Shown here one piece after another: positions 7,580 to 14,088 of a DNA stretch of 15,628 bases. How positions within the stretch are numbered: the stretch's first letter is position 1; every line of letters starts with the position of its first letter. Location: assembly GCA_002369515.1 (NCBI GenBank), contig DFFM01000056.1, forward strand, positions 17,510-33,137, written 5' to 3'. Under the pieces are notes generated by a model, which was not told the origin of the DNA, made no database searches, and saw only the letters and a list, made by a program, of their open reading frames with translations. The translations under genes were made by a program, and so were the position numbers. The stretch comes from Prevotella sp. UBA3776. GTDB lineage: Bacteria; Bacteroidota; Bacteroidia; Bacteroidales; Bacteroidaceae.

Positions 7580-7765
7580 ATGATGAAAAAGTATGTTAAG
7601 GCTCAGATAAAGATGAGCTTAGGAACAGAAACAGAATTGCTTCAAACGAGCGGAGTGACAGGAGATACCCCAGACGGTACTATTGGCTATGGTGGTGTTG
7701 ACGAAGAAGGAACAAAAGACCCTGAATCTAAGCCTTTCACTCTACAGAGAGTGTGGGACGAATAG
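7580..7765 (+). CDS. small acidic protein of unknown function, partner of the LRR gene
   Basis: A 61-residue protein that starts with a basic segment (MMKKYVKAQIKMS), passes through LLQTSGVTGDT and a Gly/Asp/Glu-rich middle (GYGGVDEEGT), and ends FTLQRVWDE. The ATG is 31 bases after the LRR stop, with AGGAGA 10 bases upstream (7568-7573); a visible Shine-Dalgarno is unusual in this window. A second ATG directly follows the first. The same operon is likely, since the terminator lies only after this gene. I recall many short Bacteroidales proteins of this build (basic start, 'LL-x-x-SG', Gly-rich acidic middle, Trp-acidic end) with no known role. It has no signal peptide of normal length and no Cys. 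A precursor-peptide role is possible but not shown. Confidence 0.7.
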   Translation: MMKKYVKAQIKMSLGTETELLQTSGVTGDTPDGTIGYGGVDEEGTKDPESKPFTLQRVWDE

Positions 7766-7804
7766 TGTGGTTTAAATCCTGATTCGTTGGAAGCATCTTA
7801 GTAT

Positions 7805-7870
7805 AAGGCTTGTTCCACCAAACACTGTCCTTCGGACATAATTGTTTTGGTGGAACAAGCCTTCTTTGTT
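7805..7870. terminator. strong hairpin terminator after the LRR operon
   Basis: An 18-bp perfect inverted repeat (7805-7822 with 7846-7863, core AAGGCTTGTTCCACCAAA) has a small inner stem, TGTCC with GGACA (7826-7830, 7834-7838). A T-rich stretch follows on the plus strand. It also faces the minus-strand gene ending at 7985, so it may work in both directions. Confidence 0.85.
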
Positions 7871-7984
7871 TTCGTAGGTTTTTTCGAAATCTATGGCATA
7901 GCCATGTGCCTCATAGAAATCCGCGTAATCAGCGTAATCTGTGGTACAGCAGAAGTTGCGCGGGTGCGAAGCATGGATGGTGAA

Positions 7985-8230
7985 TCAGATGTGGAAAGAG
8001 TCGCGCTCGTCGGGACGGTAGGCTTTGCCTTCCTCTTTCATATAGACCAGCAGGTCGCTGAAGTAGCCTGTTTCCTGAATGGCTTTGAGGTCGGCGCGGG
8101 CGTTGTCCTCGTTGAGATACTCCTTGGCGCTGGCCAGGTGGTTGGTGAACTCAAGCTGTTTCTTCTCGGTGTTGAGAACGGAGATCCACTCGTCTTTCAC
8201 GCGGTCTCCAATGACAAATTTCTTGCTCAT
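7985..8230 (-). CDS. uncharacterised 81-residue protein
   Basis: Starts MSKKFVIGDRVKDEWISV and ends DERDSFHI. It is a charged, soluble, probably helical protein with no signal peptide. I chose the ATG at 8230. The open frame continues upstream to a TTG at 8326, but that extension is a Lys/Thr/Gln-rich stretch (KKQTVKNKTTSKKQTKK) that looks like A-rich leader sequence. A -7 box at 8359-8366 on the minus strand would give a leader of about 120 bases. The TTG start cannot be excluded, because it lies only about 30 bases after the box. I do not recognise a family. It is divergent from the outer-membrane gene at 8575. Confidence 0.7.
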   Translation of the reverse strand: MSKKFVIGDRVKDEWISVLNTEKKQLEFTNHLASAKEYLNEDNARADLKAIQETGYFSDLLVYMKEEGKAYRPDERDSFHI

Positions 8231-8358
8231 GACTTTTTTTGTTTGTTTTTTTGATGTTGTTTTGTTTTTGACAGTTTGCTTCTTCTGAACTCTTTGTGCA
8301 GGGGGCACGGCGAGGTGTTTCTGCAACTAAATTTGAACGAAGAGTTTGTTTTCGTTTG

Positions 8359-8366
8359 CAAAGATA
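8359..8366 (-). promoter_or_regulatory. -7 box for the minus-strand 81-residue gene
   Basis: Read on the minus strand this is TATCTTTG followed by C, an exact TAnnTTTG match. No clear -33 TTTG is seen. Confidence 0.55.
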
Positions 8367-8484
8367 TGGTTTTTTGTGTTGAGTTGTTCACTTTCGGGGT
8401 GTTTTTTTAGTGTAAACGTTTGAGTGGAAATGCTGATGATTTAAGTCAATTAACCGCCCGTGTTGACAGTTTTTGTCAGAAAAG

Positions 8485-8516
8485 TTTGGATGTATGCGAA
8501 AAAAATTGTTACTTTG
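8485..8516 (+). promoter_or_regulatory. promoter of the outer-membrane beta-barrel gene
   Basis: TTTG (8485-8488) and TTACTTTG (8509-8516) are separated by 20 bases. This is the Bacteroidetes -33/-7 arrangement with one mismatch in the -7 box. The leader would be about 50 bases. Confidence 0.65.
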
Positions 8517-8574
8517 CAAAAGTTTTCAAACGAAAAATCATTATTCAGTAACCATAAAAAAAAGGAAAAAGATT

Positions 8575-9186
8575 ATGAAAAAGATTTTAGTTTCTATTGT
8601 AGCGATGGTGTTTGCCCTTCCTACGTTTGCTCAGTTCAGCAGTGGTGGTTTCGACCTCGACAAGGAGAACCTCTATTACGGTGTGCGTATTGGTGTTTCG
8701 GGAGGCAATTTTTCTGGTGACGCTGAAGTTTCAGGCATGAAGTTGGGCCTGAATCTCGGTGGTGTCATTGGTTTGCGCCTTTCTCCCACCACTCCTCTCT
8801 TCCTTGAGAGCGGCCTCTACTATGCAGAGCGCGGCGGCAAGGATGGCAAGGACAAGGTGGGTTACAACAACCTTGAAATTCCCCTTCTGATTAAATACGG
8901 CATCAAGGCTGGCGACCTGGCCGTCCTTCCTTTCCTGGGGCCCTATTTTGCTCAGGCCGTTAGCGGCAAGACTACCATCGATGGCCAGAAGTTCGGTACT
9001 TTCGACGAGAAGATGTGGAGTGCCGTAAAGCGTTTCAACATGGGTTTGAAACTGGGATGCGGTCTTGAGTTCAACAACCTTTATGTTGAGGCTGGCTATC
9101 AGTTTGGTCTTAACAACATCAGCAAGGAAGATGATTATACGGTTCACAGCAACGCCTTCTTCGCCAATGTTGGTGTGAACTTCTAA
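8575..9186 (+). CDS. outer-membrane beta-barrel protein (porin family, OMP_b-brl_2 type)
   Basis: A 203-residue protein with a signal peptide (MKKILVSIVAMVFALPTFA, then QF). The mature part is a series of amphipathic beta strands (YYGVRIGVSGGNF, LFLESGLYYAERG, LEIPLLIKYGIKA, LAVLPFLGPYFA, FNMGLKLGCGLEF, LYVEAGYQFGLNNI) ending with the aromatic residue F203, the usual end of outer-membrane barrels. Predicted as an 8-strand class small barrel of the PF13568 kind, role unknown. The ATG at 8575 is chosen because the signal peptide starts there; upstream in-frame codons lie in the leader. It appears monocistronic, with its own promoter and a terminator at 9221-9259. Confidence 0.88.
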   Translation: MKKILVSIVAMVFALPTFAQFSSGGFDLDKENLYYGVRIGVSGGNFSGDAEVSGMKLGLNLGGVIGLRLSPTTPLFLESGLYYAERGGKDGKDKVGYNNLEIPLLIKYGIKAGDLAVLPFLGPYFAQAVSGKTTIDGQKFGTFDEKMWSAVKRFNMGLKLGCGLEFNNLYVEAGYQFGLNNISKEDDYTVHSNAFFANVGVNF

Positions 9187-9220
9187 GGACCTGATGGCTC
9201 TGTAAGGAGAAACATAATTT

Positions 9221-9259
9221 GCACCTCCGGCTATTCGCATAGTCGGAGGCGCTGTTTTT
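9221..9259 (+). terminator. terminator of the beta-barrel gene
   Basis: A 14-bp stem (9221-9234 with 9239-9252) has one A-C mismatch and one G-T pair. It closes the loop TCGC and is followed by a T5 run at 9255-9259. Confidence 0.88.
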
Positions 9260-9311
9260 ATTGTTGGGAGGTGTTTTTTTATTTCCCCACGCTACATTAG
9301 TAGTCTCATTT

Positions 9312-9392
9312 GTTTCTTCAGCAGAAAAGAATACGCTCTGCGTCTTTTCCAGTTCCGTTTCTTCATCAGAAAAGAATACGCTCTGCGTCTTT
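9312..9392. repeat. 36-nt direct repeat with 45-nt period
   Basis: 9312-9347 and 9357-9392 match with a single mismatch (G or T at the tenth base). Both contain AATACGCTCTGCGTCTTT, the outer end of the A-rich hairpin element, so the left end of that element has been partly duplicated. Confidence 0.85.
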
Positions 9393-9515
9393 AAAAAACC
9401 AATAAAAACAAGGAAAAACCAACAAAAACAGGGAGTCTTACAAAACAAATAAAAACATGTGTTTCCTTGTCCTTGTTGGTTTTTATTGGTTTTTGAACGA
9501 CGCGGAGCGTTATTC
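9374..9515. repeat. A-rich hairpin element, copy A
   Basis: The left arm reads GAATACGCTCTGCGTC, then an A-rich tract containing AAAAACCAATAAAAAC. The right arm (about 9474-9515) is its imperfect reverse complement, ending GCGGAGCGTTATTC. The centre is less symmetric. Reverse-complemented, it aligns closely with copy B at 15387-15520, apart from small indels. Confidence 0.85.
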
Positions 9516-9597
9516 GTCCATCTGTGTGGCTGTTTCAAGCTACGAAGGATTTGGTGGTACGATTACGGATAATCATAAAAAATAAAATTCATTTTAT

Positions 9598-9628
9598 TTT
9601 GTTCTGCGCTCGACTTTCCGTAACTTTG
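9598..9628 (+). promoter_or_regulatory. promoter of the lipoprotein gene
   Basis: TTTG (9598-9601) and TAACTTTG (9621-9628) are separated by 19 bases, an excellent match to the Bacteroidetes consensus. Transcription would start near 9635, immediately before the palindrome at 9640. Confidence 0.75.
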
Positions 9629-9639
9629 CAGTGTCCAAG

Positions 9640-9702
9640 TAGGAGGTGACGTGTCCCACGTCACAAATTCACGGATTGTGACGTGGGACACGTCACCTCC
9701 TA
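9640..9702. repeat. perfect 27-bp nested palindrome in the lipoprotein leader
   Basis: Bases 9640-9666 are the exact reverse complement of 9676-9702, with a 9-base loop (ATTCACGGA). Each arm is itself a hairpin: GTGACGTG (9646-9653) pairs with CACGTCAC (9657-9664) around a 3-base loop. It can form either one long stem or two short ones. Confidence 0.95.
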
Positions 9703-9781
9703 TTGCCAAACAGACGAATTAATTTTAGTTAGATAGAAGCATCATTGCAAGAAACGATTAGGAACAAGACTGAATTGAACC

Positions 9782-10513
9782 ATGCGTAAAAACATTATTG
9801 TGCTGTTGGGCCTTGGCATGCTGCTGACGGCATGCGGCCCGCAAACTGAAAAGGAAAAGAATATGGATTTCGTTGACAACGTGAAAGTGGCACTGGCCGA
9901 CAGTGGACGCGTTGACTGGAACGTGCTCCAGTGGACACGCCAACCGGCAGCCTTTGTCGTGAAGGGTGACACGTTGGAGGTGACGACTGCGCCCCACACA
10001 GACCTGTGGCAACGCACCTACTACCACTTCCAGAACGACAATGCCCCTGTGCTTCAGATGAAAACTCGTGAGCGGTTCTTCAGCTTCGTGGTGAAGACCG
10101 ACTTCACGCAGAGCCACCACCGGTTCGACCAGTGTGGCGTGGTGATGTATTTGGACAGTGCCAACTGGCTGAAAGCCTCGGTGGAATATGAAAACGAGCA
10201 GTTTCAGCATCTGGGCAGCGTGGTTACCAACGGCGGCTATTCTGACTGGGCGACTACGGCCATTCCCGCTGACGTGAAGACCATGTGGTACCGTTTCTCG
10301 CGCCGTGAGGACGACTTCTGCATAGAATGCTCGGCCGACGGCAAGGACTTCAGCCAGATGCGCATCTGCCACATGCAGAAGGGTGGGGAGGAAGTGAGTT
10401 TCGGCGTCTATGCCTGCTCGCCCGAGGAATCGACTTTCGTCGCCCGCTTCTCGGACATGAGAATCACCGAGTGTGCGTGGAAGGCCCACGATGGGCAGCA
10501 GCCCGACGCATAG
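9782..10513 (+). CDS. lipoprotein with a DUF1349 (concanavalin-like) domain
   Basis: A 243-residue protein with a lipoprotein signal peptide (LLTAC, lipidated C18), so anchored in an envelope membrane. Residues about 40-232 fit DUF1349/COG3506, a jelly-roll domain. Typical elements are FSFVVKTDF, FDQCGVVMYLDSANWLKASVEYE, LGSVVTNGGYSDWAT and the closing FGVYACSPEESTFVARFSDMRI. The domain is related to laminin-G/glucanase-like folds and is suspected to bind carbohydrate; the old COG label 'regulation of enolase protein 1' is not good evidence of function. The gene has its own promoter and a leader of about 145 bases that begins with the palindrome at 9640-9702. Its last 50 bases overlap the 3' end of the minus-strand radical SAM gene. 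Confidence 0.88.
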   Translation: MRKNIIVLLGLGMLLTACGPQTEKEKNMDFVDNVKVALADSGRVDWNVLQWTRQPAAFVVKGDTLEVTTAPHTDLWQRTYYHFQNDNAPVLQMKTRERFFSFVVKTDFTQSHHRFDQCGVVMYLDSANWLKASVEYENEQFQHLGSVVTNGGYSDWATTAIPADVKTMWYRFSRREDDFCIECSADGKDFSQMRICHMQKGGEEVSFGVYACSPEESTFVARFSDMRITECAWKAHDGQQPDA

Positions 10514-11420
10514 ATTGTTCGGCGTCTTGCTGTTCGTGGGCCAGGGCTTCGAAACGGCGGTTGAGCAGATGGGCGAACTGATAGTTTTTCAGTCCCCAGC
10601 GGGGAGCGATGACCATGTCGGCAGGCGACTGCGAGACGAAGCGTTCCAGGACAATGTCCTTGCGCAAGAGTTTGATGTAGCCTACCAGCAGGTCGATGTA
10701 TTCGTCAACCGTATAGAGGTGGAAAGGTGCGCGGGCATACTCCGCCGCGAGCTGTGTGCCGCGTATGACCTGCAGCTGATGGATTTTCAGCACGTCGATT
10801 TCGAGCGACGAGATGAGGGGTGCCTGGCGCAGACTTTCGTTGGCATCCTCGCCGGGCAGTCCCAGTATGACGTGGGCAGCTGTGCGTATGCCCCGCCGGT
10901 GGGTGCGGCTGATGGCGTCGCGGCTGCAAGCGAAGTCGTGGCCGCGGTTGATGCGGCGCAATGTCTGGTCGTTGGCACTCTCCACACCGTATTCCACCAT
11001 GAGGAAGGTGGAGTGGTTGAGCTCCTCGAGATAGTCGAGCAGGGCGTCGCTGACGCAGTCGGGGCGTGTGCCGATGACCAAGCCCACCACATCGCTGACG
11101 CTGAGCGCCTCTTCATAGAGGGCGCGCAGACGGGCCAGAGGTGCGTGGGTGTTGGTGAAAGCCTGAAAGTAGGCCAGGTATTTCATGTGAGGATACTTGC
11201 GGGCGAAGAACCGCTTGCCTTGTTCCAGCTGTTCGCTGACGCTGAGTTGCCTGTTGCAGAAAGCGGGGTTGAACGTGCGGTTGTCGCAGAATGTGCAGCC
11301 CCCCGTTGAGAGCGTTCCGTCGCGGTTGGGGCACGAAAAGCCTGCATCCAGCGAGAGTTTCTGCACCTTGAAGGGCAGCTGGCGGCGGAGCCACGAACCG
11401 TAGTCGTTGTAGAAGGTCAT
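10464..11420 (-). CDS. radical SAM protein, TIGR01212/YhcC family
   Basis: A 318-residue protein from the ATG at 11420 (MTFYNDYGSWLRRQL), the usual family length of about 300. The open frame extends up to 11507, but that stretch contains the promoter. The 4Fe-4S cluster motif is C30-x11-C42-x2-C45 (CPNRDGTLSTGGCTFC), the spacing of this family rather than the common CxxxCxxC. Further conserved parts are YFQAFTNTHAP, GLVIGTRPDC, VEYGVESANDQTLRRINRGHD, HVILGLPGED and KIHQLQVIRGTQLA. It will reductively cleave S-adenosylmethionine in the cytoplasm; the substrate of the family is not established, although it is related to Elp3-type enzymes. The 3' end overlaps the DUF1349 gene tail to tail by 50 bases with no terminator between them. 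Confidence 0.93.
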   Translation of the reverse strand: MTFYNDYGSWLRRQLPFKVQKLSLDAGFSCPNRDGTLSTGGCTFCDNRTFNPAFCNRQLSVSEQLEQGKRFFARKYPHMKYLAYFQAFTNTHAPLARLRALYEEALSVSDVVGLVIGTRPDCVSDALLDYLEELNHSTFLMVEYGVESANDQTLRRINRGHDFACSRDAISRTHRRGIRTAAHVILGLPGEDANESLRQAPLISSLEIDVLKIHQLQVIRGTQLAAEYARAPFHLYTVDEYIDLLVGYIKLLRKDIVLERFVSQSPADMVIAPRWGLKNYQFAHLLNRRFEALAHEQQDAEQSMRRAAAHRGPSTHTR

Positions 11421-11475
11421 GATGGAATATTCAATGCAAGTTGCACTTTTTGTTGTCTTTATGTCCGAATAGATT

Positions 11476-11484
11476 GCAAAAGTA
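11476..11484 (-). promoter_or_regulatory. -7 box of the radical SAM gene
   Basis: On the minus strand it reads TACTTTTGC, matching TAnnTTTGC, about 55 bases before the ATG at 11420. It overlaps the region expected to hold the -33 box of the divergent DPP IV promoter. Confidence 0.65.
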
Positions 11485-11496
11485 CGGAAAAACTTG

Positions 11497-11505
11497 TAAC
11501 TTTGC
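11497..11505 (+). promoter_or_regulatory. -7 box of the DPP IV gene
   Basis: TAACTTTGC is an exact consensus match. Its expected -33 position (near 11474) has TTGC rather than TTTG. The leader would be about 35 bases. Confidence 0.65.
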
Positions 11506-11547
11506 ACTATAAAAACGAAAAATCAACAATAAAAACCAAGTTTCGAA

Positions 11548-13755
11548 ATGGTATCAAGGAAAATCTCTCTCTTGGCGGCTCTTTTGCTCGCCGCCCTAAC
11601 AACCATGGCAACCGAAAACCTGAAACTCCGTGACATCACGGGCGGCTATTTTGCCGCCGAGACGATGAGCACCGTCACGCCGCTGGCCGACGGCGAAAAC
11701 TATGCCCGGATCAGCGACGACCGGCGACAGATTGTGCAGTATTCGTTCAAGACAGGCAAACCCACAGGGGTGCTCTTCGACGTGGGCCACACCCAGGGTG
11801 AGACCATCACCTCGTTTGACAACTACATCATCAGCCCCGACGGAAAACGCATGATCATACAGACGCAGACCGAGCGCATCTATCGCCGCTCGTTCCGCGC
11901 CGTCCACTACATCTACAACATTTCCTCCCGCAAACTCGAACGGCTCTCCGACTATGGACCCCAGCAGTCGCCCGTATGGAGCCCTGACGGCATGCAGATA
12001 GCCTTTGTGCGCGACGGGAACATTTTCCTGGTGAAGCTGCTCTATGACAACGCCGAGAGCCAAGTGACCCAGGACGGCAAGCAGGGCGAAGTGATCAACG
12101 GTGTGCCCGACTGGGTGAACGAAGAGGAATTTGGGTTCAGCACGGCTCTCACCTTCAATGCCGACGGCACCATGCTCTGCTGGATTCGCTACGACGAGCG
12201 GCAAGTGAGCAACTACGCCCTGCAGCTGTTCCGCGGTTCACATCCTGCCCGCAATGACTACAAACTCTATCCTGGCGCCTACAGCTACAAATATCCTAAG
12301 GCTGGCCAGGTGAACGCCACCGTGGCCGCCTACAGCTTCGACATCAAGAGCCGACAAACGCGCAAAATCGACCTTCCGCTCGACGCCGACGGATACATAC
12401 CCCGAATCGTCCCCACCGTCGAAGCCGACAAAATACTGCTCTACACCATGAACCGCCACCAAGACGTGCTCAACATCTATGCGGCGAACCCTCGCACCAC
12501 CGTATGCCAGCTGCTCATCAAGGAGAGCGTGCCCAAATACATCAAGGACGATGTGGTCAGCGGCATCCAGGTTTCCGACAAGCACATTCTCGTGCCCAGC
12601 GACCGCGACGGACACATGCACCTCTATCTCTACGGGCTCAACGGACAACTCTACCGCCAGCTCACCAGCGGCAACTTCGACGTGACCGCCGCCTACGGAT
12701 ATGATGACGCTACGGGCAACACCTACTATCAGGCCGATGCCGTCAGCCCCATCAACCGCGAAGTCTATGTGGTGAACGCCAAAGGAAAAACCACCTGTCT
12801 GACTCAGAAAGAGGGCTGGAACACAGCTGTTTTCAGTCGCGGGTTCAAGTATTTCATTCATGGATGGTCGGATGCCTCCACCCCCTTTGTCTATGCCTCG
12901 TGCGACAATGGCGGCAAGACGCTCGCCACGCTTTTCGACAATGCCGAGTTGCGCCAAAAACTTGCTGCCTACGGTTTGGCCAGCCGAGAATTCTTCAGCT
13001 TCACCACCTCAGAAGGCACCCACCTGAACGGCGTCATGCTGAAGCCCGCCAACTTCGACCCCTCAAGAAAGTACCCCGTCATCATGTGGCAGTACAGCGG
13101 CCCCGGCAGCCAGCAGGTGGTCAACTCCTGGAACCTGGGGTCGATGGGGCAGGGCGCCCTCTACGACAGCTATCTCACCGAACAGGGCTTCATTGTGGTG
13201 TGCGTGGATGGCCGAGGCACGGGCGGACGTGGTGCAGACTTTGAGAAATGCACCTATCTGCACCTAGGCAGCCTCGAGGCCCGTGACCAGGTGGAGACAG
13301 CCCTCTGGCTCGCCCGGCAGAGCTACGTCGATGCTGACCGCATCGGCATCTGGGGCTGGAGCTACGGCGGATTCAACACGCTCATGAGCATGAGCGAAGG
13401 GCGCACCGTGTTCAGGGCTGGCGTAGCCGTGGCACCACCCACCGACTACCGATTCTACGACACCATCTACACCGAGCGGTTCATGCGCACACCCCAGGAG
13501 AATGCCGAGGGATACGACGACAACCCCATCAGCCGCGCCAACAACCTCAGTGGAGCGCTGCTGCTCTGCCACGGACTGGCAGACGACAACGTACATGTGC
13601 AGAACACCTTCGAATATGCCGAGGCGCTGGTGCAGGCCGACAAGGACTTCAAGATGAACGTCTATACCAACCGCAACCACAGCATCTATGGAGGCAACAC
13701 GCGCCACCATCTGCTCCGCCAGATTGCCCAATTCTTTGCCAACGAAATGAAGTGA
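11548..13755 (+). CDS. dipeptidyl peptidase IV family serine peptidase (S9B)
   Basis: A 735-residue secreted or periplasmic enzyme that removes N-terminal dipeptides, preferring Pro or Ala in position two. The signal peptide is about residues 1-21. The beta-propeller (about 40-480) contains SPVWSPDGMQIAFVRDGN and the DWVNEEEF motif, whose glutamates E192 and E193 correspond to the pair that holds the substrate amino terminus in DPP IV. The C-terminal alpha/beta-hydrolase domain has the nucleophile S605 in GWSYGG, D679 in GLADDNVH and H711 in NRNHSIYGG, so the catalytic triad is complete. Length and motifs are normal for Bacteroidetes DPP IV. It starts from a promoter shared with the divergent radical SAM gene. 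A repeat-rich gap, not a clear terminator, separates it from the DUF4861 gene. Confidence 0.95.
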   Translation: MVSRKISLLAALLLAALTTMATENLKLRDITGGYFAAETMSTVTPLADGENYARISDDRRQIVQYSFKTGKPTGVLFDVGHTQGETITSFDNYIISPDGKRMIIQTQTERIYRRSFRAVHYIYNISSRKLERLSDYGPQQSPVWSPDGMQIAFVRDGNIFLVKLLYDNAESQVTQDGKQGEVINGVPDWVNEEEFGFSTALTFNADGTMLCWIRYDERQVSNYALQLFRGSHPARNDYKLYPGAYSYKYPKAGQVNATVAAYSFDIKSRQTRKIDLPLDADGYIPRIVPTVEADKILLYTMNRHQDVLNIYAANPRTTVCQLLIKESVPKYIKDDVVSGIQVSDKHILVPSDRDGHMHLYLYGLNGQLYRQLTSGNFDVTAAYGYDDATGNTYYQADAVSPINREVYVVNAKGKTTCLTQKEGWNTAVFSRGFKYFIHGWSDASTPFVYASCDNGGKTLATLFDNAELRQKLAAYGLASREFFSFTTSEGTHLNGVMLKPANFDPSRKYPVIMWQYSGPGSQQVVNSWNLGSMGQGALYDSYLTEQGFIVVCVDGRGTGGRGADFEKCTYLHLGSLEARDQVETALWLARQSYVDADRIGIWGWSYGGFNTLMSMSEGRTVFRAGVAVAPPTDYRFYDTIYTERFMRTPQENAEGYDDNPISRANNLSGALLLCHGLADDNVHVQNTFEYAEALVQADKDFKMNVYTNRNHSIYGGNTRHHLLRQIAQFFANEMK

Positions 13756-13777
13756 GGCCCTTGGGGGCACTCTCTGG

Positions 13778-13807
13778 GGCCCCCTCCGGCTCCCCCTGGG
13801 GGGAGAG
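13778..13807. repeat. 30-nt GC-rich hairpin repeat, copy 1
   Basis: Identical over all 30 bases to 15353-15382. It contains CTCCCC-CTGG-GGGGAG, a compact hairpin. Both copies lie shortly after the stop codon of a gene, so they could contribute to termination or mRNA 3'-end stability, but no T-run follows. Confidence 0.9.
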
Positions 13808-13891
13808 ACCTTTCGCGGCCTAGGACTTCCCCCCGGAGGGAGAGAACCGCGGCCTAGAACTTCCCCCGGAGGGAATGAGAGGGGTGGATTG

Positions 13892-14040
13892 CCTTGCACT
13901 CCTTGCAACTCCTTGAACTCCTTGCAACTCCTTGAACCCCTTGCAACTCCTTGCACTCCTTGAAACTCCTTGAAACTCCTTGAAACTCCTTGCAACTCCT
14001 TGCACTCCTTGCAACTCCTTGAAACAACTCCTTGCACTCC
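13892..14040. repeat. 15-unit minisatellite, unit CCTTG(C/A)A(A)CT
   Basis: Fifteen CCTTG cores follow each other, mostly at 9- or 10-base intervals with one of 13. Units end in CACT, CAACT, AACT, AAACT or AACC. Mixed 9- and 10-base units shift the frame repeatedly, so this is not coding DNA, although both strands contain short open frames through it. Confidence 0.95.
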
Positions 14041-14088
14041 GAAAAGTTGAAAACAAGCGAAACTTAAAATACTAAAAAGAAAAAAATC

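Larger units (their letters stand above)
8231..8574. other. divergent intergenic region
   Basis: It holds the A-rich leader and promoter of the minus-strand gene on the left and the promoter of the outer-membrane gene on the right. The middle (about 8370-8480) has no gene or notable structure that I can see. Confidence 0.6.
9187..9781. other. 595-base repeat-rich intergenic region
   Basis: In order: the beta-barrel terminator, a 36-nt direct repeat (9312-9347 and 9357-9392), the A-rich hairpin element (9374-9515) with a conserved flank up to about 9560, a promoter (9598-9628), and a perfect palindrome (9640-9702) in the leader of the lipoprotein gene. No protein gene is convincing; the small frames on both strands are made of the repeats. 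Confidence 0.75.
13756..14088. other. 333-base repeat-rich spacer between the DPP IV and DUF4861 genes
   Basis: It holds a GC-rich hairpin repeat (13778-13807), a 34-nt near tandem duplication (13815-13841 and 13849-13874, starting GCGGCCTAG), the minisatellite 13892-14040, and an A-rich 48-base leader before the ATG at 14089. No clear TAnnTTTG promoter is seen, so the downstream gene may be read through from the DPP IV gene or use an atypical promoter. Confidence 0.75.

Noticed and set aside
7847..8254. A 135-residue plus-strand frame after the LRR operon
   Set aside because: It starts inside the terminator hairpin and is antisense to the better-supported minus-strand gene, which has its own promoter box.
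2814..9702. Shared GACGTGGG in the structured RNA stem (2814) and in the palindrome (9680)
   Set aside because: Only eight bases are shared and the contexts differ, so common origin is not supported.
10473..11309. A 278-residue plus-strand frame opposite the radical SAM gene
   Set aside because: The minus strand encodes an unmistakable radical SAM protein with its cluster motif; the plus frame has no domain.
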